The notes: generated by a model from the letters alone, not told the origin. Positions 27,780-39,194 are shown, numbered from the stretch's first letter. The stretch is DNA of 64,000 bases from an uncultured SAR86 cluster bacterium (GCA_902523885.1 CABZAV010000002.1:217843-281842), one strand, 5' to 3'. Translations and numbers: made by a program.

Positions 27780-27804
27780 AATTTAATTTATCTTGAGTTC
27801 TAAT

Positions 27805-27813
27805 TGATATAAA
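27805..27813 (+). promoter_or_regulatory. Possible extended -10 promoter of the acyl-CoA ligase gene
   Basis: TGATATAAA matches an extended -10 element with one base off TATAAT and repeats the TTGATATAA string of the RND promoter. The -35 region is poor. A clear ribosome site (GGGAGAG) precedes the ATG at 27863. Confidence 0.35.
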
Positions 27814-27862
27814 TGATAACTTAGAATCAAAACGATATTAAAAAAGCTTTTGGGAGAGAAAT

Positions 27863-29833
<1,971 letters not shown>

Positions 29834-29906
29834 CTAAAGATTAATAGTTATTGGGGGTAATTGCGCATATTACTCTTAAATTTCATTGTATTCAAAGAAT
29901 TTGCAA

Positions 29907-31172
29907 CTAATTTATTAATTCTATAATTTTTTCCACCGATCTTTTTACTGAGCCTTTTTGAGAAGCAATATATTTGGTACTTTTTTCCTTTATCAATTCA
30001 GTATTTTCATTTTCAAAAGCTGCTTTCCAAATCAAAGCAATCTCCTTTGCATTATTTCCACGCTTTAAAATATTTAATTCTAGCAATTTATCAGCAATTT
30101 CTTGAAAGTTGTAAACACTATCTCCTGAAGAAATTGGAATACCATACTTTACTGGCTCTAAGAAATTTTGACCTCCGTGCTCTATTAAAGTTCCACCAAT
30201 AAAAGCAAGGTCAGAAATTGAATAAAGGGAATTCAGATGTCCAATTTCATTAACAATTGTAACTTTGTTATTGAGGTCTAAAAATTTAGTTTCATTGTTG
30301 TTCAAAAGAGAGAAAGAGATACCTTCTTCAAACAGAAATTTTGAGATCTCAATAGCTCTTTCCGGGTGTCTAGGAACCAAAACTAAATGTGTTAAATCGT
30401 TATTTAGAATTTGAAAACTTTCAAATAAAATTTCATCTTCTGTTGGATGAGTACTAGCACAGGTAATTATTTTCTTTTCTGCCATCAAATTTTCATCGTA
30501 AGAGAATGAAGTTTTCAAAGGATCGAAGTCTAAAGCATCAAATTTCAGAGAAGAATCAACATAAATATTATTTGCATTTGCACCGAGCGTAATGAAGTTT
30601 TTTTTATCTCGATCTGTTTGAGCAATGATCATGTCTAATTTGGAAAAGGTCTTTTGAGAAAATTTTTTAATTTTTTGATAGTTAACTAGAGATTTAGTTG
30701 AAAGACGAGCATTTAGAAGAATAACAGGAATTTTTTTATTTGAGCATTGATAGATTAAATTTGGCCAAATTTCTGTTTCAATCAAAATTAAACAATCTGG
30801 CTTCCAAGTTCTCAAAAATTTTTTTACAAAATATATAACGTCAAAAGGTAAATATTGGTGGAAAACATCTTCTTTGAAAATTTTTATTAATCTACTTGAG
30901 CCGGTTTGTGTTGTAGTGGTTACTAGGATATTAGCATTAGGAAAAACTTTTTTTAATTCCTTGATTAAATTAATTGAAGTATTTACTTCACCAACTGATA
31001 CGGCATGTACCCAAAAAGTTTTCTGATTAAAATCCAATCCAGAAACTTTAAATTGTCCAAACCTTTCCTTTATTCTTTTAAATTCCTCATAAGAAAAATT
31101 CTTCTTATAAAATAATTTTATAAGAGCAATGGGCAAATAAATAAAAGTTAGTAAATTATAAAAAAAGATCAT
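29907..31172 (-). CDS. waaA: 3-deoxy-D-manno-octulosonic acid (Kdo) transferase
   Basis: Inner-membrane GT30 enzyme that adds Kdo to lipid IVA in LPS synthesis. The N-terminal membrane helix (FYNLLTFIYLPIALIKLF) is followed by WVHAVSVGEVNTSINLIKEL near residues 49-68 with the base glutamate, LILIETEIWPNLI, and a GT-B C-domain (CASTHPTEDEILFESF, LAFIGGTLIEHGGQN, EPVKYGIPISSG). Length 421 is normal. It diverges from the lpxL-like acyltransferase, which acts on the Kdo-bearing product. Confidence 0.95.
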   Translation of the reverse strand: MIFFYNLLTFIYLPIALIKLFYKKNFSYEEFKRIKERFGQFKVSGLDFNQKTFWVHAVSVGEVNTSINLIKELKKVFPNANILVTTTTQTGSSRLIKIFKEDVFHQYLPFDVIYFVKKFLRTWKPDCLILIETEIWPNLIYQCSNKKIPVILLNARLSTKSLVNYQKIKKFSQKTFSKLDMIIAQTDRDKKNFITLGANANNIYVDSSLKFDALDFDPLKTSFSYDENLMAEKKIITCASTHPTEDEILFESFQILNNDLTHLVLVPRHPERAIEISKFLFEEGISFSLLNNNETKFLDLNNKVTIVNEIGHLNSLYSISDLAFIGGTLIEHGGQNFLEPVKYGIPISSGDSVYNFQEIADKLLELNILKRGNNAKEIALIWKAAFENENTELIKEKSTKYIASQKGSVKRSVEKIIELIN

Positions 31173-31233
31173 TAAGATGATTCTAGACTAATTAGGATAA
31201 TGTTATAAATATACAGTTTTGGAACGAGAAGTG

Positions 31234-32124
31234 ATGAAATTTATAGAATACTTATTTTATTTTATGCTGAAAATTCTCAGCATGCTTCCTCGTAAATTTC
31301 AATTCCTTCTTGGAAGGTTTTTGGGTTTTATTTTATTTTCATTTATAAGTAAAAGAAAAGAAATTGCTAGGTGGAATTTAGAAAAGTGTTTTCCAGAGAA
31401 AAACTCAATAGAAATTAATTCAATTTTAAAAGAAAATTTTTATAGACTTGGTGAGTCTTTATTTGAATTTTTAAATGCATTTTGGATATCCGATAGTAAA
31501 CTCAAAAAATTAATCTTAAATTTTGAGGATGTTCAAAAGGTATGTTCCGATATGGATTACTCAAAGGGGAAACTTTTATTGTTCATGCACAATCCAAACC
31601 TTGATATGGTTGTAAGGGCTTCTTCTCTGTTCATGCCTGTTTCTGGAATGGCTAAAAAACAGAAGAATAAAATTATTGATAAATTATTTAAAGCAAGTCG
31701 GGAGAAATTTACAGAAAGAATTTTTAATCCCAGAGAAATTCTAGAGCTTATGAATTTTTTAAAAAAAGGAAAAGCTTGTTTATACGCACCTGATCAAGAT
31801 TATGGGTTTAAAAATTCTGTCTTTATAGACTTCTTTGGTTACAAAGCATTAACGGTAAAATTTCCTTATATTGCTGCTAAAAGAACAAATTGCGATGTCT
31901 ATTTGTTTACAATGGAAAAAAAGAATCAAAAATATTTTGCAAATTTTAAAAAATTAGACGTATTTGGAAAAAATTTAGAAGAGGACTTAAAAAGAATAAA
32001 CTTTGAAATAGAAAAGTTTATTAGAAAAAATCCAGATAATTATCTTTGGTCGCATAGACGTTTTAAAAATAGACCGAAAGGGGAGGAATCTTTTTATCCT
32101 TACAACTTACTAAGAAAAAGATAA
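31234..32124 (+). CDS. Lipid A late acyltransferase, LpxL/HtrB family
   Basis: Adds a secondary acyl chain to Kdo2-lipid IVA at the inner membrane. An N-terminal hydrophobic stretch is followed by the HX4D catalytic motif (LLFMHNPNLDMVV). YAPDQDYGFKNSVFIDFFG matches the family's second motif, and a late WSHRRFKNRP matches the conserved WxHRRFK end. I prefer the ATG at 31234 (296 residues); a TTG 15 bases upstream is possible. LpxL, LpxM and LpxP cannot be separated here. It overlaps panC convergently by 15 bp. Confidence 0.9.
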   Translation: MKFIEYLFYFMLKILSMLPRKFQFLLGRFLGFILFSFISKRKEIARWNLEKCFPEKNSIEINSILKENFYRLGESLFEFLNAFWISDSKLKKLILNFEDVQKVCSDMDYSKGKLLLFMHNPNLDMVVRASSLFMPVSGMAKKQKNKIIDKLFKASREKFTERIFNPREILELMNFLKKGKACLYAPDQDYGFKNSVFIDFFGYKALTVKFPYIAAKRTNCDVYLFTMEKKNQKYFANFKKLDVFGKNLEEDLKRINFEIEKFIRKNPDNYLWSHRRFKNRPKGEESFYPYNLLRKR

Positions 32125-32961
32125 ATCACATGGCAAGTTATCTATCAATCTAACTCCTTTAAAGTAAACCGCAATTGCAATAAGCAAATCTGTATCGTCT
32201 TGTTTGGATTTTTCTAAGTTTTTGGCATTGATAATTTCTAGATAATCAATTTCAAAACCTTTATCTTCAAATTTATTTTTATATTCGTCGCAAATCATCA
32301 AAGCGCACATTGAGAGATCTTTTGAAATATCAAAACGTATTTGTCTCAATTTGTCAGCTATTTCTTTCAAATACTTATAAATGATAGACGCATCTTTTTT
32401 TTCACTTTGAGTTAAATAATTATTTCGAGAAGACAGCGCAAGTCCATTTGCGTCTCTGACTGTTTCACCAACAACTAATTTTGTGGGCAACTTATTTTTT
32501 TTTAAATGATTATGGATAATTAATTGTTGTTGAAAATCCTTTTGCCCAAAAAAACAATATTCTGGGTTTATTAACTCTAAAAAGCGATTTACTATCGTTA
32601 TTACTCCATCAAAATGCCCAGGCCTTTTTTTTGCGCATAAAAGGTTAGAATATGGAGCTTTTAATTTTTTTATTCCTCCTAAGAGTTCTTTTTTTTCAGG
32701 AAGAAACAGAAACTCACATTTTTTCATTTCAAGATTTTCTTTGTCTTGTTTGATAGTTCTAGGATATGTTTCAAAATCTTCATTAGGACCAAATTGAAGA
32801 GGGTTAATGAAAATAGTCACTAACGGACTTAACTGCAAGTTAATTGATTGTTTGACTAAACTTAGGTGACCTTCATGTAAATTCCCCATAGTAGGAATTA
32901 AAGCAATTGGTCTTTTTTTATCGATAACTTTTAAGTCATCAATCTTTTTAATAACTTTCAC
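32110..32961 (-). CDS. panC: Pantothenate synthetase
   Basis: ATP-dependent ligation of pantoate and beta-alanine. The nucleotidylyltransferase HxGH motif reads MGNLHEGHLSLVKQS near residues 25-39, and FGQKDFQQQLII and LALSSRNNYL are the other active-site segments. The 283 residues are typical. It starts at GTG, sharing one base with the panB stop (TAGTG), so translation is coupled. Confidence 0.95.
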   Translation of the reverse strand: MKVIKKIDDLKVIDKKRPIALIPTMGNLHEGHLSLVKQSINLQLSPLVTIFINPLQFGPNEDFETYPRTIKQDKENLEMKKCEFLFLPEKKELLGGIKKLKAPYSNLLCAKKRPGHFDGVITIVNRFLELINPEYCFFGQKDFQQQLIIHNHLKKNKLPTKLVVGETVRDANGLALSSRNNYLTQSEKKDASIIYKYLKEIADKLRQIRFDISKDLSMCALMICDEYKNKFEDKGFEIDYLEIINAKNLEKSKQDDTDLLIAIAVYFKGVRLIDNLPCDLSFS

Positions 32962-33776
32962 TAATCAAACCAATTTTCTTTCGCTGGAAAAGTTGAAGAT
33001 TTTACCGAGTTTACATAATCCTCTATAGCTTCAAAAATGGAGTCATTTTTCTCTAGGAAGTTTTTTATAAATTTCGGTGGTTTTTCTAAACAAGAAACTC
33101 CTAGCATGTCATGCACAACCATTATTTGCCCATCCGTTTCTAATCCTGCACCAATACCTATCGTTGGAATTTTAATGACCTGAGAAATTTTTTTTGTCAA
33201 TTCGTCTGGGATACATTCTAATAATAAAAGCTCAGCTCCTGCGCTCTCCAAACTCAAAGCTTCTTCTATTATTTTTGAATGAGAGGAAGGATCTCTGCCT
33301 TGAACAAAAAAACCGCCTATTCTATTTATTGACTGAGGAGTGAGCCCCATATGAGCACAAACTGGTATTCCTCTTTCTGATAAAAGTTCTGTTATTTTAA
33401 GAATTACTTCCCCACCTTCCACTTTTACCGAATTTGCTCCAGCTTGCATTAACCTTGTAGCATTTTCATACGCAAGTTGCTCTGTTGCATAGCTCATAAA
33501 CGGCATATCTGCCATTAAATGGGCTCCCTTATTGCCCGACTTTACACATCTTAAGTGATACAAAATATCTTCCATTGAAACTGGAACAGTAGAATCATGC
33601 CCTTGAATTACCATACCTAAACTATCACCTACAAGGATAAGTTCCACGCCAGCATCGCACATCATTGAAGACAAAGTAGCTTCATAAGAAGTTAAAGCAG
33701 CAAACTTTTCTCCTTTTTGTTTGAGATCTCTGAAAGTCTGTAGGGAAACTGTTTTATTAGATTGCGATTTAGCCAT
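32961..33776 (-). CDS. panB: 3-methyl-2-oxobutanoate hydroxymethyltransferase
   Basis: First committed step of pantothenate synthesis: it adds a hydroxymethyl group from methylenetetrahydrofolate to ketoisovalerate. The TIM-barrel motifs ALTSYEATLSSMMCDAG, LVGDSLGMVIQGHDSTVPV, VKVEGG and GIPVCAHMGLTPQSI are intact, as is IPTIGIGAG. Length 271 is normal. It is coupled to panC and lies 24 bp after an alpha/beta hydrolase gene. Its folate cofactor comes from the GlyA reaction and its substrate is also an ilvE substrate. Confidence 0.96.
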   Translation of the reverse strand: MAKSQSNKTVSLQTFRDLKQKGEKFAALTSYEATLSSMMCDAGVELILVGDSLGMVIQGHDSTVPVSMEDILYHLRCVKSGNKGAHLMADMPFMSYATEQLAYENATRLMQAGANSVKVEGGEVILKITELLSERGIPVCAHMGLTPQSINRIGGFFVQGRDPSSHSKIIEEALSLESAGAELLLLECIPDELTKKISQVIKIPTIGIGAGLETDGQIMVVHDMLGVSCLEKPPKFIKNFLEKNDSIFEAIEDYVNSVKSSTFPAKENWFD

Positions 33777-33800
33777 TTGAAATAAAAAATAACTTTAACA

Positions 33801-34706
33801 TTAATCTTTATGTAAAAAATCAAATACTCTTGAGGAAACTAGTTCAACATCTTCTATGGGAAGAAAATGAGTTCCTTTATGTTCTTCAATCAATATTCTA
33901 TCTTTTTTCAGCAAAGCATTTTTTGCTTCTTCGGTAAAAGTTGAAGTTTCTTTATCGCCTCTTATGATTAAAACTGGACAAGTTGCTTTTGTTAAATATC
34001 TATAGGTATCAAAAGTTACTGTTTCAAAAGTTTTTGCCTCCCAAGCTGGATCACAAGAAAGAAAGAAACTTCCTTCTTTTTTCACCAGCCCCCCCTCCAA
34101 ATAATTCATAATTGATTCTTCAGGCCAACTTGCAAACATTGCCCGTCCGGTAAAATGCTCGACGGCTTGTTCAAAACTAGCAAAATTATTTCTTCGTTGC
34201 TTTGCGCTAGAGGATTTATTGGAAGCGCTTAAATCATCAAATTTTAAAAAATTTTTCAGTTTTAATTTAATTACATCTTTCGGAGCGAAATATAAAACAG
34301 GCTCTAGCATAATTAAATTCTTAACTTTAAATTTCAATTGGCTAGCTACTTCTGAAGCGACTATTCCTCCCATAGAGTGTCCCATTAGGTCAACACTCTC
34401 ATGGTCAAGAGAATTTAAAAAAGAAACGGCCTCTTTTGAAAACTGTTTCCAAGATTTTAATTTTGTATGATCAGCCTCAGCTTCACTCAATCCATGACCT
34501 CTTTGATCAAATGCATAAATAGATCTATCTCCGTCAAAGTCTTCAAATATCTTTGTTAACAAGTTCGAATAAGTTGCGGCATTGAGTCCAGTTGCATGAA
34601 AGAAAATGATTGGATTTTGAGAAGAGCTTCCTTCAAAAAAAAGATAAGAAAAACTTTCTCCATTCAATAAGGTTTTTTCTCGAGACGCTTTGGCTTTATC
34701 GTTCAT
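33801..34706 (-). CDS. Alpha/beta hydrolase of unknown substrate
   Basis: The nucleophile elbow GHSMGG (Ser near residue 110), an oxyanion-type FFHATGLNAATYS near residues 34-46, an Asp in IIRGDKETS and a His in HKGTHFLPIED complete the catalytic set. No signal peptide is seen, so it is probably cytoplasmic. The 301 residues are normal. It precedes panB by 24 bp and may share its transcript, but a role in pantothenate metabolism is not shown. Only 23 bp separate its start from the divergent methyltransferase gene. Confidence 0.8.
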   Translation of the reverse strand: MNDKAKASREKTLLNGESFSYLFFEGSSSQNPIIFFHATGLNAATYSNLLTKIFEDFDGDRSIYAFDQRGHGLSEAEADHTKLKSWKQFSKEAVSFLNSLDHESVDLMGHSMGGIVASEVASQLKFKVKNLIMLEPVLYFAPKDVIKLKLKNFLKFDDLSASNKSSSAKQRRNNFASFEQAVEHFTGRAMFASWPEESIMNYLEGGLVKKEGSFFLSCDPAWEAKTFETVTFDTYRYLTKATCPVLIIRGDKETSTFTEEAKNALLKKDRILIEEHKGTHFLPIEDVELVSSRVFDFLHKD

Positions 34707-34729
34707 TATTTCTTAAACTATATTCAATT

Positions 34730-35332
34730 ATGGAATATTTAAATAAGGTTAAAGGTTTTCTAGACGATACTGAAGCAAAAAAGCTTTCAAGTTTGATTGG
34801 CAAAACTGCTTCTTTGGGTCCTGCCTTGGAAATTGGCACTTATTGTGGTAAATCGGCTTTAGTTTTTTCAGAAGCATGCAATAAAAACAATAGCTATATC
34901 TTTACTTTAGATCATCATATTGGCTCCGAAGAGCATCAAGTTGGAGAAGAATATCATGATGAGGACCTGTTTGATCCTAGATTAAATAGATTCAATTCTT
35001 TACCTGAATTTTTAAAAAATATCGAAAAATCTCCTTTTTCTGAAAATATAATTCCAATAATTGGTGATTCAGTAGAAATTTCTGAAAATTGGGAAATTCC
35101 TCTAGGTCTTCTATTTATTGATGGAGGCCATAGCATGGAAGCTGCTAAAAACGATTTTGACAACTGGAGCAAGCATTTAGTATCTGGCGGATTGCTTGCT
35201 ATTCATGACGTTTTTCCAAATCACGAGGACGGTGGTAGACCTCCATATGAAATATATTGCTTTGCAAAAAAGTCCGACAAATTTAAGGAGATGGAACTTG
35301 TAAAGTCCTTGGCTATTTTAGAAAAAGTCTGA
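34730..35332 (+). CDS. Class I SAM-dependent methyltransferase, Methyltransf_24-like
   Basis: The start is set at the ATG 34730 (MEYLNKVKGF); an upstream in-frame extension would run into the opposite gene. ALEIGTYCGKSALVFSEA near residues 32-49 is the SAM-binding motif I. LLFIDGGHSMEAAKNDFDNW near 128-147 and GGLLAIHDVFP fit the Methyltransf_24 family, whose members often act on sugars or small molecules. The substrate is unknown. It stands opposite the three-gene glycosyltransferase operon and overlaps it by 15 bp at the 3' end. Confidence 0.75.
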   Translation: MEYLNKVKGFLDDTEAKKLSSLIGKTASLGPALEIGTYCGKSALVFSEACNKNNSYIFTLDHHIGSEEHQVGEEYHDEDLFDPRLNRFNSLPEFLKNIEKSPFSENIIPIIGDSVEISENWEIPLGLLFIDGGHSMEAAKNDFDNWSKHLVSGGLLAIHDVFPNHEDGGRPPYEIYCFAKKSDKFKEMELVKSLAILEKV

Positions 35333-36313
35333 AGCTTTTGTAAATTTATATAGAGAATTAGCAGCTAAAATAACTGCTGCTGCGGTCCAGCTCGGCTTTT
35401 CTATCGGCCAATACTTTTTGTCTTTAAAAACATAACCTGTCCAGAAAAGATTACTTTTTGGATCTGCTAAATTTAAAACATTATTAAAAACAGTCTCAGC
35501 TTTTTCCTTTTCTAAAATTTTATTTAAGGCAAGAACAAGTTCGCATGATTCGGCTGCAGTAACCCAAGGTTCTTCTTCAACACATTTGCAACCTAAATCT
35601 TTGACTACAAATTTATTCCAACTTTCGTTGATTCTTTTTTGAGCTTCTTCACCAACAATAACCCCACATAAAACCGGATAATACCAGTCCATGCTATATC
35701 TACTTTTACTCTCCCAAGACCTATCAAATCTTTCAGGCTTATTTTTTATTGCCTCAGAAATTTTTATAATTTCTTCTTTATAAGCATCTTTTTTTAGACC
35801 TAATTCATCAGAAATATTTTGTGCACAAACTAAGCTTTTGTAAATTGAAGAACAACCAGTTAACAAAGAATCATCCATCCATTCATCAGATTTATCTTTT
35901 GCCCAAAGAATATCACCATCCTTTGTTTGGCCCTCTAGAACGAAATTCATTGCTTTTTCAATTGATGGCCACAGATCTTGTAAAAATTTTTTATTTTCAA
36001 AATTTAGGTAATGGTGCCAAGCCCCTGTGGCTATGTAAGCAGTAAAATTTGTTTCTTTTCTGAAGTTAGTTACCTTTTCTTTTTTATATTCACTAAACCA
36101 AGATCCATCATTTTCTTGCGAATCAATAAGCCATCTATAAGCTTTCTTTGAACTATCTTCAAAACCCAATACGTCTAATCCCATGGCTGATTCAACATGA
36201 TCCCATGGATCAATTTTAGAACTTGGCTCCCAAGCTATAGCTCCATTTTTTTCCTGACAAGAAATAATATATTCTCCCAAATAGCCGTATGTTTCTATCG
36301 ACCCCTTTATCAT
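35318..36313 (-). CDS. Alpha/alpha-toroid protein, prenyltransferase/squalene-cyclase-like repeats, function unknown
   Basis: A 331-residue protein of repeated helical hairpins. One QW-like repeat is clear (AYRWLIDSQENDGSWF near residues 59-74) with weaker ones at SCQEKNGAIAWEP and EGQTKDGDILWA. There is no DxDD catalytic motif of terpene cyclases, no signal peptide and no membrane span. Homologues are, as far as I recall, annotated loosely as prenyltransferase. A glycosidase-like (alpha/alpha)6 barrel is the main alternative. It overlaps the preceding methyltransferase gene by 4 bp, so the two are coupled. Confidence 0.6.
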   Translation of the reverse strand: MIKGSIETYGYLGEYIISCQEKNGAIAWEPSSKIDPWDHVESAMGLDVLGFEDSSKKAYRWLIDSQENDGSWFSEYKKEKVTNFRKETNFTAYIATGAWHHYLNFENKKFLQDLWPSIEKAMNFVLEGQTKDGDILWAKDKSDEWMDDSLLTGCSSIYKSLVCAQNISDELGLKKDAYKEEIIKISEAIKNKPERFDRSWESKSRYSMDWYYPVLCGVIVGEEAQKRINESWNKFVVKDLGCKCVEEEPWVTAAESCELVLALNKILEKEKAETVFNNVLNLADPKSNLFWTGYVFKDKKYWPIEKPSWTAAAVILAANSLYKFTKASDFF

Positions 36314-37020
36314 GTTTTATCTTTATTGAAGTAAAGAACCACACTTTTCCCTATTAAAGGCTGAAATATGAATTCAAGAATTTTAGTCAGCAAAGGTTTT
36401 TTCATCATGTCCCAAACAAGAAAATCATGGTAAAGATTTATTACTTTTGAATTTTCTTTTGAGTTCCAAAATAAGCATTGAAGCCACCAGTAAGGCGAAT
36501 GTAAGGCATGAGCCCAATGCCTTTTAGTAAATGTTAGGCCATAGTTTGTTATGTCTTTCTTTAATTCTTTAAATTTAAATATTCTGACATGTCCACCTGG
36601 AGTATTTTGATAATCTAGACTAAGTTTCCAGCAGACCCATTCAGGAAAAAATTTTGGAACACTTACTGCTAATTTACCTTGTGGCTTTAAGATTCTATTA
36701 ATTTCGGATATAGCACTATGATAATCTATTATGTGTTCTAAAACTTCGGAACATACAATGAAATCAAAAGTATTGTCTTTGAAAGGCAACTTTTTTGCAT
36801 CAGCCACTCCAAAATTACAGCTTTTTGAAGGTTTATTTTCATTAAATTGATCAAAATTCTTTTTAGCTGTTGATACGTCAGACAAACTCATATCGAACCC
36901 AAACACATCAATATTTTCAGACATATAAGCTCCAAAACAATGTCTGCCCTCTCCACATCCCAAATCTAAAAATTTAGAATTTGGCTCTAGCTCGAGTTTT
37001 TTTAAATCAATGGTTTGCAT
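36310..37020 (-). CDS. Class I SAM-dependent methyltransferase, Methyltransf_11-like
   Basis: SAM-binding motif I is FLDLGCGEGRHCFGAYM near residues 18-34; motif II/III are DAKKLPFKDNTFDFIVCSEVLEHI near 94-117 (landmarks) and LKPQGKLAVSVP. This is the UbiE/Methyltransf_11 type. The C-terminal part has aromatic, membrane-associating character (SPYWWLQCLFW). At 236 residues it is complete. It sits 8 bp after the glycosyltransferase and is coupled to the toroid gene. A lipid-linked or glycosylated substrate is an inference from context. Confidence 0.82.
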   Translation of the reverse strand: MQTIDLKKLELEPNSKFLDLGCGEGRHCFGAYMSENIDVFGFDMSLSDVSTAKKNFDQFNENKPSKSCNFGVADAKKLPFKDNTFDFIVCSEVLEHIIDYHSAISEINRILKPQGKLAVSVPKFFPEWVCWKLSLDYQNTPGGHVRIFKFKELKKDITNYGLTFTKRHWAHALHSPYWWLQCLFWNSKENSKVINLYHDFLVWDMMKKPLLTKILEFIFQPLIGKSVVLYFNKDKT

Positions 37021-37028
37021 TTAATCAA

Positions 37029-38258
37029 TCATTTTTTAATTTCTTCTCCGTAACGCTCTGTCATAAGTTTTGCTACTTCTTTCCACTGCAAATGCTCAAT
37101 AATTCTGTTGAATCCTTTTTCAGCCAAAGATTTCTTCAAATTCTCATCTGGAAGAAGTTTTAGCATTGCTTCTTCCAACTCTTCAGAATTGCCAGGAGAA
37201 ACTGTGATTCCGCAATTTCCAATTACTTCTGGAATAGCTCCGCCTGAAGTTGTTATTACTGGAACTCGACATGCCATTGCTTCGCCAATGGCAAATCCAA
37301 AACCTTCGTAAAGAGAAGGTATTACAACAACATCCGAGGAACAATACAAATCTCTTACTTCTTTGAAAGAAAGATCTTTGTTGAAATGGACTTTGTCTTT
37401 AATATTTAAATCTTTGATTTTTCTTGAAGTATGACCTCCTTTTTTTGAACTGCCTATCACTTGGAGTGTTGATTCTGGAAAAATTTTGATAACTTTAGAA
37501 AAAGCTTCAAGCAGATAATCTAATCCTTTTAAGGGTACGTCTGCGCTAGCGGTAGTAACAATTCTAAAAGGTATTTTTGTTACATTGTTATCCGGGAAAA
37601 AAGCTTCCGTATCTATTCCATTGAGAATAACCTTCATGACTTCTTTTTTTAAACCAAAATCTTCGTGAATGTCTTGTTTTGAAGACTTTGAAACGACAAT
37701 CACAGATTTTAACTTTTTAGCTACTCTTATCTGCATTCTTAAAAAAGAATGCCACCTAATCATCAGCAACTTTAAAAAAATTGATTTGGTACTTTTAAGT
37801 TGAAATTTTAAATCCTTAGAAATCGGATGGTGAATGGTTGTGACCAAAGGAATCTTCTTTTGAAAATATAACAACTCATAACAAAGACTTTGGTTATCAT
37901 GAATGATGTCAAATTCACTCAATCTATTTTTTAATATTTTTTTTATTCTTTTTCCAAAAGTATATGGCTCTGCAAAGCCGCCTGAATTGATACTAAACCA
38001 CTCAAAAAAATTTATAGGAATTAAAAGATCTTTGAGCTTTACATCTTTAAATTTATTATCTTTCGAATAAAGATCGAGACTAGGCACAACTTCAAGTTTG
38101 ACACGTGAATCTAAATCTGGATAAGGCGGTCCGGAAAAGACAGTAACTTCATGTCCCAAATCAGCCAAAGCTTTAGTCACATACTTGACGTATATTCCTT
38201 GACCGCCTGAGTAAGGATTGCTTCTGTAACTAAGGAAAGCGATCCTGAGTTTTTTCAT
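37029..38258 (-). CDS. Glycosyltransferase family 4
   Basis: GT-B fold retaining glycosyltransferase of 409 residues. The N-domain begins with RIAFLSYRSNPYSGGQGIYV and GHEVTVFSGPPYPDLD; the C-domain has TASADVPLKGLDYLLEAF near residues 232-249 and the nucleotide-sugar motif IPSLYEGFGFAIGEAMAC near 312-329 with the E-x7-E pair. It is probably cytoplasmic. It leads the GT4-methyltransferase-toroid operon, 12 bp downstream of ilvE. The sugar and acceptor are unknown. The N-terminal signature resembles a family I recall from actinobacteria next to similar methyltransferase and toroid genes. Confidence 0.85.
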   Translation of the reverse strand: MKKLRIAFLSYRSNPYSGGQGIYVKYVTKALADLGHEVTVFSGPPYPDLDSRVKLEVVPSLDLYSKDNKFKDVKLKDLLIPINFFEWFSINSGGFAEPYTFGKRIKKILKNRLSEFDIIHDNQSLCYELLYFQKKIPLVTTIHHPISKDLKFQLKSTKSIFLKLLMIRWHSFLRMQIRVAKKLKSVIVVSKSSKQDIHEDFGLKKEVMKVILNGIDTEAFFPDNNVTKIPFRIVTTASADVPLKGLDYLLEAFSKVIKIFPESTLQVIGSSKKGGHTSRKIKDLNIKDKVHFNKDLSFKEVRDLYCSSDVVVIPSLYEGFGFAIGEAMACRVPVITTSGGAIPEVIGNCGITVSPGNSEELEEAMLKLLPDENLKKSLAEKGFNRIIEHLQWKEVAKLMTERYGEEIKK

Positions 38259-38270
38259 TCTTATTGGAAT

Positions 38271-39194
38271 TTAGTCTATTGAATAAAGCCAATCAGAAAA
38301 AGAATTCCTTCTCCCTCTAACTTGATCAAAGTAATTTTTTTGGAGAATAGTTGTTATCTCTCCTCTTTCACCATCTGAGATGAGTTTTTTGTCTACGCTT
38401 CTAATTGGAACGACCTCAGCAGCTGTTCCAGTGAAGAATAATTCATCAGCTTCTAAAACATCTTGCAACTTAATTTTTTTTACTTCGATCTTAATATTCA
38501 ATTCTTCTGCCAAACTAATAATGCTTTTTCTTGTTATTCCGTCCAGAGATGCATCAAGATCTGGAGTAAACAGATTTTTGTTCTTTACAATAAAGAAATT
38601 TTCTCCAGAGCCCTCAGAGATATTTTCTTCATCGTCCAATAGCAAGGCCTCGTCATAACCTTCTTTCATAGCTTCTTGAAGAGCCATTATGGAAGTAACG
38701 TAATTACCATTTACTTTTGATCTTGAAACAATGTTTCCTGTTTCTCTTTTATAAGAGGAAATCTTAATATTTATTCCTTTTTCAAATGCTTCAGGTGACA
38801 TATAGCTTGGCCACTCCCAAGCTGCAACTATGCAATGAACTTTTAAATTATCTGCTCTTAAACCCATTCCTTCAGACCCATAAAAACACATTGGTCTTAT
38901 ATAGCCCTCATCCAATTCGTTCACTCTAAAAACCTCCTTTTGTGCTTCATTTATTTCTTGCTTTGAAAATGGAATTTTCATGTTTACTGCTTTAGCAGAT
39001 TCAAAAAGCCTATCTGTATGATCATTCAATCTAAAAATCTTTGTACCTTCCGGGGTTGAATATGCTCTTACTCCCTCAAAAACACCTAGGCCGTAATGTA
39101 AGGTATGGGTCAGAACATGAACCTTTGCATCCGCCCAATTAATTAATTGGCCGTCCATCCATATAAATCCTTCCCTATTTGCTAAAGTATCCAT
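38271..39194 (-). CDS. ilvE: Branched-chain amino acid aminotransferase
   Basis: PLP fold-type IV aminotransferase for the last step of Val, Leu and Ile synthesis. It shows HTLHYGLGVFEGVRAY near residues 30-45, the PLP lysine in SRSKVNGNYVTS, EALLLDDEENISEGSGENFF, and GITRKSIISLAEEL. The 307 residues match IlvE. A perfect TATAAT on the minus strand lies 20 bp before its ATG. It may read into the glycosyltransferase operon 12 bp downstream. Confidence 0.95.
   Translation of the reverse strand: MDTLANREGFIWMDGQLINWADAKVHVLTHTLHYGLGVFEGVRAYSTPEGTKIFRLNDHTDRLFESAKAVNMKIPFSKQEINEAQKEVFRVNELDEGYIRPMCFYGSEGMGLRADNLKVHCIVAAWEWPSYMSPEAFEKGINIKISSYKRETGNIVSRSKVNGNYVTSIMALQEAMKEGYDEALLLDDEENISEGSGENFFIVKNKNLFTPDLDASLDGITRKSIISLAEELNIKIEVKKIKLQDVLEADELFFTGTAAEVVPIRSVDKKLISDGERGEITTILQKNYFDQVRGRRNSFSDWLYSID

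Noticed and set aside
34610..34729. 40-codon N-terminal extension of the methyltransferase at 34730
   Set aside because: It would overlap the divergent alpha/beta hydrolase start by about 100 bp, is not methyltransferase-like, and the ATG at 34730 fits the family.
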